64,000 nt of DNA from an uncultured Bacilli bacterium (lineage in GTDB: Bacteria; Bacillota_I; Bacilli_A; RF39; UBA660): positions 62,001 through 126,000 of the forward strand of contig CAKPHU010000003.1 in NCBI GenBank assembly GCA_934162125.1, in the 5' to 3' direction. The stretch's first letter is position 1. Every line of letters starts with the position of its first letter. Of this stretch, positions 25,169 to 33,685 are shown piece after piece. The translations under genes and the position numbers were made by a program. The notes beneath the pieces are model-generated. The model ran no database searches, had not been told where the DNA came from, and saw only the letters and a list, made by a program, of their open reading frames with translations.

Positions 25169-25840
25169 ATGTTTTATGACCATAATGAGGATCCAGCGTC
25201 GATATTTAATTATATTAAGATGGGTGAATTCGAAGTAGTATGGGATTTGGTTGAAAAGAATAAAATAGATGTAAACTTCTGTGATAGTGTTGGTAATGAT
25301 GTAGTTACTAGGTTACTTAAAGCTAAACAATATGAACTAGTTTTAACTTTGATGAAAAAGAAAAACTGGGATGTAAATCATCAAAATGAAGATGGAGATA
25401 CATTTGGTCATATATTAGCGATGGATAACTCTGCCTCAGCAATAGCAATTATTGCACAGCTTATGAAAAAGAAAAATTATCTTCCTAATATAAAAAATAA
25501 AAAGGGAGAGACTATGTTTGACAAAGCTATTAATAATAATTATATAGGAGCTGCGATAAAAATACTTGGAGATAAACGTTTTAATGATATTGACATAAAA
25601 GTATTTAAGAAATTATGTAGAGCATGCTTGTATAATAAATATTATGGTAAGTACTCTAAACTAAATAATTTAGAAATAATTGTAGAAAGTTTAGGTAAGA
25701 AAGAGCTTATTCCTGATATGCAAGACTTAGTAGAAAAGATTAATACACATTGGGATCAAATAAAGGATGAAATTATGAGTAACGATAATAATACACTTAG
25801 CGTTATCATTAATTCATATAATGGTGAGGCAACTAATTAA
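25169..25840 (+). CDS. Ankyrin-repeat-like protein
   Basis: A 223-residue soluble protein. Start ATG 25169 is chosen because AGAGGTG is 6 bases upstream and the promoter -35 lies at 25106. Residues about 15-150 show ankyrin-like units: a helix pair followed by D-VN-(Q/F)-(N/D)-x-G-(D/N)-(D/T), as in KIDVNFCDSVGNDVVTRLL, WDVNHQNEDGDTFGHIL and LPNIKNKKGETMFDKAI. The C-terminal part is helical without clear repeats. Ankyrin repeats usually bind other proteins; the partner is unknown. The next gene (TPR protein) starts 37 bases later beyond a hairpin. Confidence 0.75.
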   Translation: MFYDHNEDPASIFNYIKMGEFEVVWDLVEKNKIDVNFCDSVGNDVVTRLLKAKQYELVLTLMKKKNWDVNHQNEDGDTFGHILAMDNSASAIAIIAQLMKKKNYLPNIKNKKGETMFDKAINNNYIGAAIKILGDKRFNDIDIKVFKKLCRACLYNKYYGKYSKLNNLEIIVESLGKKELIPDMQDLVEKINTHWDQIKDEIMSNDNNTLSVIINSYNGEATN

Positions 25841-25855
25841 TTTGGTTGCTTTTTT
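25829..25855 (+). terminator. Intrinsic terminator after the ankyrin gene
   Basis: GCAACTAA/TTGGTTGC stem with one G-U pair, loop TTAAT, then T6. Some readthrough to the next gene is possible. Confidence 0.6.
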
Positions 25856-25877
25856 AAATTTATGGTGGTGAAGAAGT

Positions 25878-27917
25878 ATGCTTGATAAAGTATCAATAAA
25901 AAGAGTATATAATAGAATAATTTTTAATGGGAGAATAACAACAAAAGAGTTAAGAGAGATTGGACTTACAGATGAAGATGTTAGAAATTTGTTGTCTATT
26001 TCTAGAAAAAGTTTGCATGTTTATAGATTTTATAATGAAAATATGTTATTGAATTATTATAAACAAGAGATTGAACCATGTGCCAATGATGAGTTTAAAA
26101 TGCAGACCCTTTTACGCGTACTTGAAATAGATCCTAAGAATACTGAGGCTGCTTATCTTATAATAGAAATTAAAGCTAGAAATCATGATTATGCAGATAT
26201 TTTTGATTATATAGATATTATAGGTGGAAAAAATAGTTTAAAAGAAAGTGCAAATTTACTTTTATATTTATTTTCATTTATTACTCCAATACCAGAAAAA
26301 TATAAAGATAAAGTAGCTAACATGAAGTTAGAAGATGTTTTAGTATCTGAAAATACTTCTGAGATGACTAGAAGAAATGTTCTTTGTAGTAGTGTTTTTT
26401 CTCAACACTATATGGCAGCTTATAAAGTTCTTCATGATACAGATGATAAGTCTGCTTTAGATAAAACTCTTGAGGTTATTTTACATGAGGCTTTAACTGT
26501 AAAAAGAGATACAGCAAAGAAAATTATGTTAGCATTGGAAAAATATAATGATTTTGATGGAGTAAAGAGAATATTAACTGAACAAAGTCAAAAAAGAAGA
26601 TTATTTTTAGCTGAGGAAATGTATTTAAAAATTTGTAATGCTTACTTTGATATTGATAATGGGAAATTTTCATTAAATCCTAATGGTGGTAATTCAGGAT
26701 TCTATAATGCTATATATACAAATGATTATCAAACTGCTTTGGAATTGAATAGATCATATACAGAAGAAAATGGAAAAAGAACTAGAATTGAAGCAATTTA
26801 TGAAATGTTACTTACTGGAGTTTTAGGTAAAGTAAAAAGAAGCTATAATACTATTTTTGAGGATTTTGCGAATAAAGACGGAGAAAAAGCAGCAGAAGAT
26901 GTTGAAAAATATCTTACAATGAGTGGTTTAGGTCAATATAAGAATTACATGAGTAATTTGATTAAACTTTCAGTATTAAATGGAGATGCATATTTTGTAG
27001 AACCAGCAGTGGCATTAGGTAAGATTACAAAAGGGGATAAAGTAATAGATGCTAGTAGTTATATTCCTGAATATTATTTTGCTATTTCAACAGGTGACTT
27101 AGAAAGAGCAAAAGTTTATATGGATTTAGTTTTTTCAATAGAAAAATTGGGTGGTCCTGTTGCTGATAGAGAATTCTTTAGACAGACTTTTGAAGAAGAA
27201 GAAAAGTCACAACAAAGAAGAAAAGAATTAAGTATGCAACTTGGTTTAGATGAGAATAGATCTGAGAAAGCGGAAAAAGAAACTTTACCTAATAATGGTG
27301 ATAAAGAAAAAGTTAAAGAACCTGTTTTAGTTAGTGATGATGATAAGAAAGATAATGGTAGTAAAGAAGAAGTTGAAGAGTCTTCTAGCATTACTGATAA
27401 AGAAGATGATGATGAGAAGTTTGCTTTACTTAGTGATGTAGTTACTTATGTTAAAGAGAATAAAAGTTTTCGTGTTTTAGAAAAATTAGATCCAACTGAA
27501 AGAAAACAAGTTATTAAAATACTTTCACAAATTCCAAATATTAACGTTAGTTTAGTTGATGATAGAGTGGCAATTAGATATGTTTCTCTTCCGGAAGATA
27601 AAAAGGCTTTTTATGAAAATTTACAGAGTAATATATCTAGGGCTGATAAATTCTGTGCGAATGGTTATTATGATGCCGCAATAGAAATTTATAGTGATTT
27701 ATGTAGTAAAATAGAAAGACCAAAACCTCATATTTATGGCGGTTTAGGTCTATGTTATAGAAGAAGAGGTAGATCAAAGGAAGACTATATACGCGCTCGT
27801 GATTCTTTTATAATGGCAAAAGATCAAGGGTGGTATACAGATAGTCAGATTGCTGATTGTGAAAGCAAGTTAAATGGTTATGATGGAGCTAAGGTAAAAA
27901 AACATACTCAAAAATAA
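25878..27917 (+). CDS. Large TPR-like protein, unknown function
   Basis: A 679-residue soluble, helix-rich protein. A short N-terminal helix-turn-helix-like stretch (RITTKELREIGLTDEDVRNL) is followed by helical repeats of the tetratricopeptide kind, clearest at the C-terminus (ANGYYDAAIEIYSDLCSKI and PHIYGGLGLCYRRRGRSKED). An acidic, Lys/Ser-rich linker at about 455-515 separates the two helical parts. No signal peptide or membrane segment is seen. I recognise no named family; a scaffold role is likely. GGTGGTGAAG precedes the ATG. It sits just after the ankyrin protein, another protein-binding repeat type. Confidence 0.75.
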   Translation: MLDKVSIKRVYNRIIFNGRITTKELREIGLTDEDVRNLLSISRKSLHVYRFYNENMLLNYYKQEIEPCANDEFKMQTLLRVLEIDPKNTEAAYLIIEIKARNHDYADIFDYIDIIGGKNSLKESANLLLYLFSFITPIPEKYKDKVANMKLEDVLVSENTSEMTRRNVLCSSVFSQHYMAAYKVLHDTDDKSALDKTLEVILHEALTVKRDTAKKIMLALEKYNDFDGVKRILTEQSQKRRLFLAEEMYLKICNAYFDIDNGKFSLNPNGGNSGFYNAIYTNDYQTALELNRSYTEENGKRTRIEAIYEMLLTGVLGKVKRSYNTIFEDFANKDGEKAAEDVEKYLTMSGLGQYKNYMSNLIKLSVLNGDAYFVEPAVALGKITKGDKVIDASSYIPEYYFAISTGDLERAKVYMDLVFSIEKLGGPVADREFFRQTFEEEEKSQQRRKELSMQLGLDENRSEKAEKETLPNNGDKEKVKEPVLVSDDDKKDNGSKEEVEESSSITDKEDDDEKFALLSDVVTYVKENKSFRVLEKLDPTERKQVIKILSQIPNINVSLVDDRVAIRYVSLPEDKKAFYENLQSNISRADKFCANGYYDAAIEIYSDLCSKIERPKPHIYGGLGLCYRRRGRSKEDYIRARDSFIMAKDQGWYTDSQIADCESKLNGYDGAKVKKHTQK

Positions 27918-27927
27918 ATAAGAAGAT

Positions 27928-27956
27928 AAGTACTTTTAAGTTATAAAGTACTTTTT
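27928..27956 (+). terminator. Intrinsic terminator
   Basis: AAGTACTTT/AAAGTACTT stem, 8-base loop, then T run. Confidence 0.75.
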
Positions 27957-27962
27957 CTTTGA

Positions 27963-27991
27963 TTGATTTTTTTTCCTCGATAGGTTATTAT
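27963..27991 (+). promoter_or_regulatory. Promoter of miaB
   Basis: TTGATT at 27963-27968, 17-base spacer, TATTAT at 27986-27991. Confidence 0.6.
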
Positions 27992-28019
27992 AGATAGGAA
28001 TAGAAATGGAAGTGGTCTT

Positions 28020-29435
28020 ATGCATTTACCAAATTATACAGATGCAAGAAAAAGAGAAGATAAGAAATATAGAAGAGTTGAATTTAACTTAGATAAAAGT
28101 GTTAAAGATAAATACAAAGGAAAGACTTTTTTTATTAAAACTTATGGCTGTCAAATGAATGAACATGATAGTGAGAATATTGCAGCATTACTTACTTCTT
28201 TAGGATTTAGTCAAGTAGATGATTATGAGAAAGCAGATTTAGTACTGCTTAATACTTGTTCTATTAGAGAAAATGCTCATAATAAAGCATTTGGTATGCT
28301 TGGTAGATTAAAACATCTTAAAAGTACTAAGAAAGACTTGATAGTTGGTCTTTGTGGATGTATGGCTCAAGAGGCTAGTGTAGTAGAAGAGATCTTAAAT
28401 AAGTATAAATGGATTAACTTTGTATGTGGTACACATAATTTGTATCAGTTACCTAATATAATAGATAAAGCTATTTTAGAAAATAAATTACAAATAGAAG
28501 TATTTTCTAAAGAAGGAGACTTAGTAGAGGGTCTTCCAGTTATTAGAACTAATGATTATAAAGCTTATGTTAATATTATTTATGGCTGTAATAAGTTTTG
28601 TACATACTGTATAGTTCCTTATACAAGAGGAAGAGAAAGAAGTAGAACTTATCAAGATATATTAAAAGAAGTAGATGAGTTAGTTAATGATGGATATAAA
28701 GAAATTACTTTACTTGGACAAAATGTTAATGCTTATGGAAAAGATTTATATGATGATTATACTTTAGCTAATTTATTAGAGGATATTGCGAAGAAAGATA
28801 TTCCTAGGGTTAGATTTATGACAAGTCATCCTTGGGACTTTACAGATGAAATGATTGAAGTTATTGGAAAGTATCCTAATATTATGCCTTCTATACATTT
28901 ACCTGTACAGTCAGGATCTAGTAGAGTTTTAAAATTAATGGGTAGAAGATATACTAAAGAGAGTTATTTAGAATTATTTGATAAGATAAAGAAAATAGTA
29001 CCTGGTTGTGCTGTATCAACAGATATTATTGTAGGTTTTCCAGGAGAAACAGAAGAAGATTTTCAAGAAACACTTGATCTTGTCAATAAGTGTAAATATG
29101 ACAATGCCTTTACATTTATCTTTTCAGAAAGAGAAGGTACTCCTGCTTGTAAACTAAAAGATAAAGTAGAAGAAAGTGTAAAGGAAGAAAGACTACAAAG
29201 ATTAAATGCCGTGGTTAATAAATATTTCTTAGAAAATAACAAAAAATTAGAAGGTAAAGTAGTTGAAGTGTTAGTAGAAGGTTTATCAGATAAAGATAAT
29301 ATGTATTATGGATATACAGATACTAATAAGTTGATTAACTTTACAGTTGATAAAGATATTAAAGTAGGAGATATTGTTAAAGTAAAAGTGGTTGACGCTA
29401 AGACATGGAGTTTAGATGGAGAGCTTTGTGAATAA
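28020..29435 (+). CDS. miaB: tRNA-2-methylthio-N6-dimethylallyladenosine synthase MiaB
   Basis: A 471-residue methylthiotransferase. The N-terminal UPF0004 domain holds three cluster cysteines (C44 in TYGCQMNEHDS, C80 in NTCSIRENA, C114 in LCGCMAQE). The radical-SAM motif CNKFCTYC (C190, C194, C197) is followed by IVPYTRGRERSR. A TRAM domain ends the protein. It adds the methylthio group to i6A37 in tRNAs reading UNN codons, using two 4Fe-4S clusters, which links it to the SUF genes. GGAAGTGG precedes the ATG. Its 3' end overlaps the next gene by 20 bases. Confidence 0.95.
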   Translation: MHLPNYTDARKREDKKYRRVEFNLDKSVKDKYKGKTFFIKTYGCQMNEHDSENIAALLTSLGFSQVDDYEKADLVLLNTCSIRENAHNKAFGMLGRLKHLKSTKKDLIVGLCGCMAQEASVVEEILNKYKWINFVCGTHNLYQLPNIIDKAILENKLQIEVFSKEGDLVEGLPVIRTNDYKAYVNIIYGCNKFCTYCIVPYTRGRERSRTYQDILKEVDELVNDGYKEITLLGQNVNAYGKDLYDDYTLANLLEDIAKKDIPRVRFMTSHPWDFTDEMIEVIGKYPNIMPSIHLPVQSGSSRVLKLMGRRYTKESYLELFDKIKKIVPGCAVSTDIIVGFPGETEEDFQETLDLVNKCKYDNAFTFIFSEREGTPACKLKDKVEESVKEERLQRLNAVVNKYFLENNKKLEGKVVEVLVEGLSDKDNMYYGYTDTNKLINFTVDKDIKVGDIVKVKVVDAKTWSLDGELCE

Positions 29436-29742
29436 GAAATTGGATGAAGTTATTAATTGTATTATTAATAGTGATGATTATAAGAAATGTATTCTTTTAA
29501 AAGAGAAGATGGCAAAGAGTGAGGATATTACTTCATTAGTTGATTCTATTAAAAAGTTACAGAAACAATATGTTAATACGCATGATGATGATAAGTTATT
29601 AGAAGTTAAGAAGTTAGAAAAAGAACTTAATGAGATACCATTATATGTTAGTTATATGGAACATTTAGAAAGAGTTAATCAGATGATTAACTACGTCAAA
29701 GATGAACTTAATGATTATTTTTATCATGTACTTAATGATTAG
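29416..29742 (+). CDS. ricA: YlbF/YmcA-family protein (RicA-like)
   Basis: A 108-residue helical protein of the YlbF/YmcA family (INSDDYKKCILLKEKMAKSE, then a long K/E/L helix and YVSYMEHLERVNQMI). In Bacillus ymcA (ricA) lies right after ymcB (miaB), as here, and its product works with YlbF and YaaT as the Fe-S-bearing RicAFT complex that helps RNase Y mature polycistronic mRNAs. Cysteines 15 and 25 could be cluster ligands. The start ATG 29416 lies inside miaB with GGAG upstream. Family assignment is good; RicA rather than RicF is argued from synteny. Confidence 0.82.
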   Translation: MESFVNKKLDEVINCIINSDDYKKCILLKEKMAKSEDITSLVDSIKKLQKQYVNTHDDDKLLEVKKLEKELNEIPLYVSYMEHLERVNQMINYVKDELNDYFYHVLND

Positions 29743-29771
29743 GAAGTGAAGTTAAACTTTACTTCTTTTTT
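29743..29771 (+). terminator. Intrinsic terminator of miaB-ricA
   Basis: GAAGTGAAG/CTTTACTTC stem with one G-U pair, loop TTAAA, then T6. Confidence 0.82.
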
Positions 29772-29772
29772 C

Positions 29773-29801
29773 TTTACAAAAAATATTTAGTATTATAAAA
29801 T
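29773..29801 (+). promoter_or_regulatory. Promoter of the first InlB-repeat gene
   Basis: TTTACA at 29773-29778, 17-base spacer, TAAAAT at 29796-29801, directly after the preceding terminator. Confidence 0.65.
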
Positions 29802-29827
29802 AAAGATGAAGGTAAGAGGTGTGAAGT

Positions 29828-31369
29828 ATGGTTCAAGAAGAGAAGCCTAAGAAGAAAAATAAGTTATTAATTATTTTAATTATTGTCTTAGTGCTTGGTG
29901 CAGTAGGGTTTGGTGCATATAAGTTTTTCTTTAAGGGAGGTAATAGTACTAAAGGAGATTTAGTGGTTATTACTTTAAAGGATAGCAATGGTTCTTCAAA
30001 GACAATTAGTGTTGATTCAGGAGGAACATTTGATAGTTTACCAACACCAGTTAGAGAAGGTTATACTTTTGATGGTTGGTATACAAAAGAAGTAGGTGGT
30101 GCGGTTGTTACTGCTTCTACAACATATAAAACAGTAGATGTAACAACATTGTATGCACACTGGACACCTAAACAATATAAGATTACATTTGTATTAGGTA
30201 ATGGAGAAAGTAATGTTGTTTTAGAACAAGCATATGGAACTAAGATTGTACCTCCAACTGGCTTTACTAAAGCAAATTCAACTTTTGATGGTTGGAGTGA
30301 AGAAGTACCAGAAACAGTACCTGCTAAAGATTTGACTTTTACAGCAAAATGGAAAGTTAGTTCATATACAGTTAATTTTAATAGTAATGGTGGAACTGCA
30401 TGTAATAGTAGAAGTGTTACTTATGGTAGTACTTATGGAGATTTGCCAGTACCTAGTAGAACTGGTTATCAATTCCAAGGATGGTATTTTGATAATGGAT
30501 CATATAATAGTCAAGTTACTAGTGCAAGTCAAGTAAGCATTACAGGTGATATTACGGTATATGCAAAGTGGGTTCCAAATACATATACAGTTTATTATAG
30601 TAGTGAAGGTAAGATTGTTGGAAGTAAGAAAGTTACTTATGGCGAGGCTTTTGGTGATTTGTTACCAATGAATTCGTCAACTGAAGAATTTCAAGGATGG
30701 TATTTTGATAATGAAACATTTAAGAATAGAGTAACAATAGAGACTAAAGTAACTATTACTAGTGATGTTACGTTGTATGCAAAGTGGAAATGTATAGATA
30801 CAGTTATTATTGGTGGCGAGGTTATAAGTAAGAAACCAATGATTTATCTATATCCAACTCATAAGAGTCGTGTTACTGTTAAGTTAGGATATCCAGGTAA
30901 GTTAACAACTACTTATCCTAAATATGGTAATGGTTGGACAGTAGATGCTTATTCTGATGGAACAATTAAATATAATAATAGAACTTATTATGGTTTGTAT
31001 TGGGAAGGTATTAATACTACTGCAAAGATGCATAATGAGGGTTTTGTAGTAGCTGGTAAGGATACAGCTAAATTCTTAGAAGAAAAACTTAGAATTTTAG
31101 GTTTGACTGATAGAGAAGCTAATGAGTTTATAATTTATTGGTTACCACAGATGGAACATAATAAATACAATTATGTTTACTTTGAAACAAAGAAGGAAAT
31201 TGATAAGGAAATGCCACTTATGGTAAGTCCAACTCCAAATAGTGTTATCCGTGTTATGATGGATACAAAACCTTTGGATAAAAAGATTTCTTTAAAAGAG
31301 CAAAAACTTACTTCTCCAATCAGAACTGGATTTACAGTTGTTGAATGGGGCGGAACTATTGTAGAATAA
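29828..31369 (+). CDS. Anchored InlB-repeat surface protein with distinctive C-terminal domain
   Basis: A 513-residue protein: short Lys-rich cytoplasmic N-terminus, one membrane helix (about 14-33), then four Listeria-Bacteroides repeats (about 45-320), each ending in a variant of GYTFDGWY...TLYAHW or FQGWYFDN...VYAKW. The C-terminal ~190 residues form a separate domain starting KKPMIYLYPTHKSRVTVKLG, with TTYPKYGNGWTVDAYSDG and YYGLYWEG; I recall similar KPxIYLYP domains in gut-bacterial hypothetical proteins, function unknown. It is displayed outside, tethered by the N-terminus, and needs no sortase. A paralog lies at 32473. GAGGTG precedes the ATG. Confidence 0.85.
   Translation: MVQEEKPKKKNKLLIILIIVLVLGAVGFGAYKFFFKGGNSTKGDLVVITLKDSNGSSKTISVDSGGTFDSLPTPVREGYTFDGWYTKEVGGAVVTASTTYKTVDVTTLYAHWTPKQYKITFVLGNGESNVVLEQAYGTKIVPPTGFTKANSTFDGWSEEVPETVPAKDLTFTAKWKVSSYTVNFNSNGGTACNSRSVTYGSTYGDLPVPSRTGYQFQGWYFDNGSYNSQVTSASQVSITGDITVYAKWVPNTYTVYYSSEGKIVGSKKVTYGEAFGDLLPMNSSTEEFQGWYFDNETFKNRVTIETKVTITSDVTLYAKWKCIDTVIIGGEVISKKPMIYLYPTHKSRVTVKLGYPGKLTTTYPKYGNGWTVDAYSDGTIKYNNRTYYGLYWEGINTTAKMHNEGFVVAGKDTAKFLEEKLRILGLTDREANEFIIYWLPQMEHNKYNYVYFETKKEIDKEMPLMVSPTPNSVIRVMMDTKPLDKKISLKEQKLTSPIRTGFTVVEWGGTIVE
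30221..30330 (+). repeat. Near-identical 110-base segment, copy 1 (second copy 32947-33056)
   Basis: This stretch inside an InlB-type repeat matches 32947-33056 at all but seven positions, much closer than the rest of the two paralogs. It begins TTAGAACAAGCATATGGAAC. Recent duplication or gene conversion is likely. Confidence 0.8.
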
Positions 31370-31375
31370 GATCAG

Positions 31376-31399
31376 AAAGGCAACAAACGTTGCTTTTTT
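31376..31399 (+). terminator. Intrinsic terminator
   Basis: AAGGCAAC/GTTGCTTT-type stem (core GCAAC/GTTGC), loop AAAC, then T6. The 3' arm overlaps the next promoter's -35 box. Confidence 0.75.
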
Positions 31400-31418
31400 C
31401 TTTGTTTTGTGGTATAAT
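31390..31418 (+). promoter_or_regulatory. Promoter nested in the preceding terminator
   Basis: TTGCTT at 31390-31395 (terminator 3' arm), a 17-base spacer, and extended -10 TGGTATAAT (TATAAT 31413-31418). Confidence 0.72.
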
Positions 31419-31446
31419 ATAGCAAACTTTGGGGGGATGTGTGATT

Positions 31447-32430
31447 ATGGCTAATTATGATAGAATAGTTAAAAGGGGTTTATGTAATTTTAGGGATAAT
31501 GGAGATGTTTATGATATTACAGTTTCTTTTGATGAATCTGATGTATTATTTGAAGATTTTCGTGCTCCAATTAGAGTTACAGTATTTGATCAAGGTAGAA
31601 AAGGTTCTAATGAAGATGCAGTTAGACGTTTTGAGTTAATTAAATTTTTAAACACGTCTAAACTTGTGGCAGCAAACTTTGTATTGTCTAATGAAACAAT
31701 GCCTTTATATAACGCTTTTATGAGTGAATGTGGTTGGGATAATAAAAGGACTGGTTTATATATGCCAGTTGATTATGAACCATTAAAAATAAAAGATTTA
31801 AAAGTTGAATTATGTAGAGGTACTTTGATGGTGCCTGAAACCACTTTACTTTGGATGAAAAATATGGATAGGGCAAGAGGTAAAGTAAATAAAGACGTTT
31901 TAAAAGGTGCAGAATTTTTAAAAAAATTTATTCCAGAGTTTATGCAAAGATTATATGATAAGTATGACTTTGATAGATTAGATGATTTTGATAAGACACA
32001 AATTATTTATGATTTTGTGAAGAACAATATTCAATATGCTTATGAAGCTACTGAAATAGTTAATGGTAGACGTGTTTTAAGAAGTGATGCTCCTTCAGAT
32101 TTTTCTAGACCAGTTGGAACACTTTTAAAACGTCAAGGTGTTTGTTCTGGAAAAGCTAGATTGGGAGAAGCTTTACTACATAATCCATATATGGGAATTA
32201 ATGCTAGTGCTGTATATGGTAGAGTTGATAATGTTCCTCATGCATGGCTAGGAGTAGAAATAAATGATAAGTTTTATCAATTGGATGAAGACAAAGGTGC
32301 TTTTAGAGATTTAGATAAAATGGGATTTACTATAAATAATGGACAAATGTTACCTAGTGTTTATGAACATGATTTTTTAAGTAATCCAGAAATAGTTAGT
32401 GAAACAGTTAAAACTTATACGAAAAAGTAG
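31447..32430 (+). CDS. Transglutaminase-like domain protein
   Basis: A 327-residue protein. ATG 31447 is chosen because a G-rich ribosome site (GGGGGGATG) is just upstream. The C-terminal half has the transglutaminase-like triad order: Cys in RQGVCSGKARLGEAL, His in VPHAWLGVEI and Asp in FYQLDEDKG. The helix before the Cys (TQIIYDFVKNNIQYAYE) is also typical. No signal peptide is seen, so it appears cytoplasmic, unlike the two InlB-repeat proteins on either side. Bacterial members are often proteases or amide-bond enzymes; the substrate is unknown. Confidence 0.82.
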   Translation: MANYDRIVKRGLCNFRDNGDVYDITVSFDESDVLFEDFRAPIRVTVFDQGRKGSNEDAVRRFELIKFLNTSKLVAANFVLSNETMPLYNAFMSECGWDNKRTGLYMPVDYEPLKIKDLKVELCRGTLMVPETTLLWMKNMDRARGKVNKDVLKGAEFLKKFIPEFMQRLYDKYDFDRLDDFDKTQIIYDFVKNNIQYAYEATEIVNGRRVLRSDAPSDFSRPVGTLLKRQGVCSGKARLGEALLHNPYMGINASAVYGRVDNVPHAWLGVEINDKFYQLDEDKGAFRDLDKMGFTINNGQMLPSVYEHDFLSNPEIVSETVKTYTKK

Positions 32431-32472
32431 GGTTATATGATAGAATTATTTTAGAATATGAGGTGAAGTAAG

Positions 32473-33657
32473 ATGTTTGATGAATTTGATGATAATTATG
32501 ATGAAGAAGAAACTAAGCCAAAAAAGAAAAAAAGTAAAAAAATAAAAGCAGATTCATATAAAGAAGATAATGAAGATAAGAAAAATAATGGAAAGAAAAT
32601 ACTTATTATTTTAGGAATTATTTTAGTTGTTTGTGCTTTGGGATTTGGTATATATAAAGCATTTAGTAATAATGGTAGTACTGGTAATACGATTGCTATT
32701 ACATTAAATGATGGTACTGGAATTAAAACAATTAATATAAATTCTAATGGTACTTATGCTAATTTGGATAATCCAGTTAGAGAAGGATATACTTTTGATG
32801 GTTGGTATACACAAGAAGTAGGTGGTACTGTTGTTACTTCTGTTACTTTATATAAGAGTGTTAATGCTAATGTTTTATATGCACATTGGACACCAAATAA
32901 ATACAAAATTACTTTTGTTTTAGATAATGGAAGTGACAATATAGTTTTAGAACAAGCATATGGAACTAAGATTGTAGCTCCAACTGGTTTTACTAAAGCA
33001 AATTCAACTTTTAATGGTTGGAGTGAAGAAATTCCAGAAACTGTACCTGCTAGAGATATGACTTTTACAGCTATGTGGACTATGAAAGTATATACAGTAT
33101 ACTTTAATAGTAATGGTGGTAGTGGAGTTAATAATAAGAGTGTTACTTATGGTAGTACTTATGGAGAATTACCAGTACCTAGTAAAAATAGATATCAATT
33201 TCAAGGATGGTACTTTGATAATGGATCATTTAATAATCAAGTAATTAGTGCTAGTCAAGTAAATATTACAGGCGATGTTACTTTGTATGCTAAATGGAAG
33301 GTTGTAACACCTAGAACAATAAAGATTAATCAAAGTAGTTATTTTAATAGTCAAGTTATTACTAGTTATGATCAATATAGTAAATTAGGTGATAATCAAT
33401 TAAGTCAAGCAGACTTTTATAGTTCTAATTACATTTTAGTAGCACTAAATATTGATACTTGTTATGATGAATTTGTAAGTATTGCTGGATATCAAGTTAA
33501 TAGTTCTAGAGTAATAGTAACAGTTAATACAAAGAGACATTGTAATAAATGTAGTTCTAGTAGACAATATTATTTATATGAAATAGATAAGAATTCTGTT
33601 TCTAGTTCAGCTAGAGTAGTTAGTGAATTTAATGTATTAAGTAATGATGGCTGCTAA
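32473..33657 (+). CDS. Anchored InlB-repeat surface protein (paralog)
   Basis: A 394-residue protein: acidic then Lys-rich cytoplasmic N-terminus, membrane helix at about 43-62, then three Listeria-Bacteroides repeats (about 75-275). These are closely similar to the first three repeats of the protein at 29828, including near-identical DNA. The C-terminal ~115 residues differ from the paralog: a domain starting PRTIKINQSSYF with cysteines in IDTCYDEF, RHCNKCSSS and the final DGC. That suggests swapping of terminal domains on a shared repeat stalk. GAGGTGAAG precedes the ATG. Confidence 0.83.
   Translation: MFDEFDDNYDEEETKPKKKKSKKIKADSYKEDNEDKKNNGKKILIILGIILVVCALGFGIYKAFSNNGSTGNTIAITLNDGTGIKTININSNGTYANLDNPVREGYTFDGWYTQEVGGTVVTSVTLYKSVNANVLYAHWTPNKYKITFVLDNGSDNIVLEQAYGTKIVAPTGFTKANSTFNGWSEEIPETVPARDMTFTAMWTMKVYTVYFNSNGGSGVNNKSVTYGSTYGELPVPSKNRYQFQGWYFDNGSFNNQVISASQVNITGDVTLYAKWKVVTPRTIKINQSSYFNSQVITSYDQYSKLGDNQLSQADFYSSNYILVALNIDTCYDEFVSIAGYQVNSSRVIVTVNTKRHCNKCSSSRQYYLYEIDKNSVSSSARVVSEFNVLSNDGC
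32947..33056 (+). repeat. Near-identical 110-base segment, copy 2
   Basis: Matches 30221-30330 at all but seven positions; see that entry. Confidence 0.8.
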
Positions 33658-33685
33658 AAAAATACTGAGAAATCAGTATTTTTTT
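33656..33685. terminator. Bidirectional terminator between convergent genes
   Basis: TACTGA/TCAGTA stem with a GAAA tetraloop, flanked by A7 and T7, so active in both directions. The stop codon of the minus-strand gene lies in the 3' arm. Confidence 0.9.
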
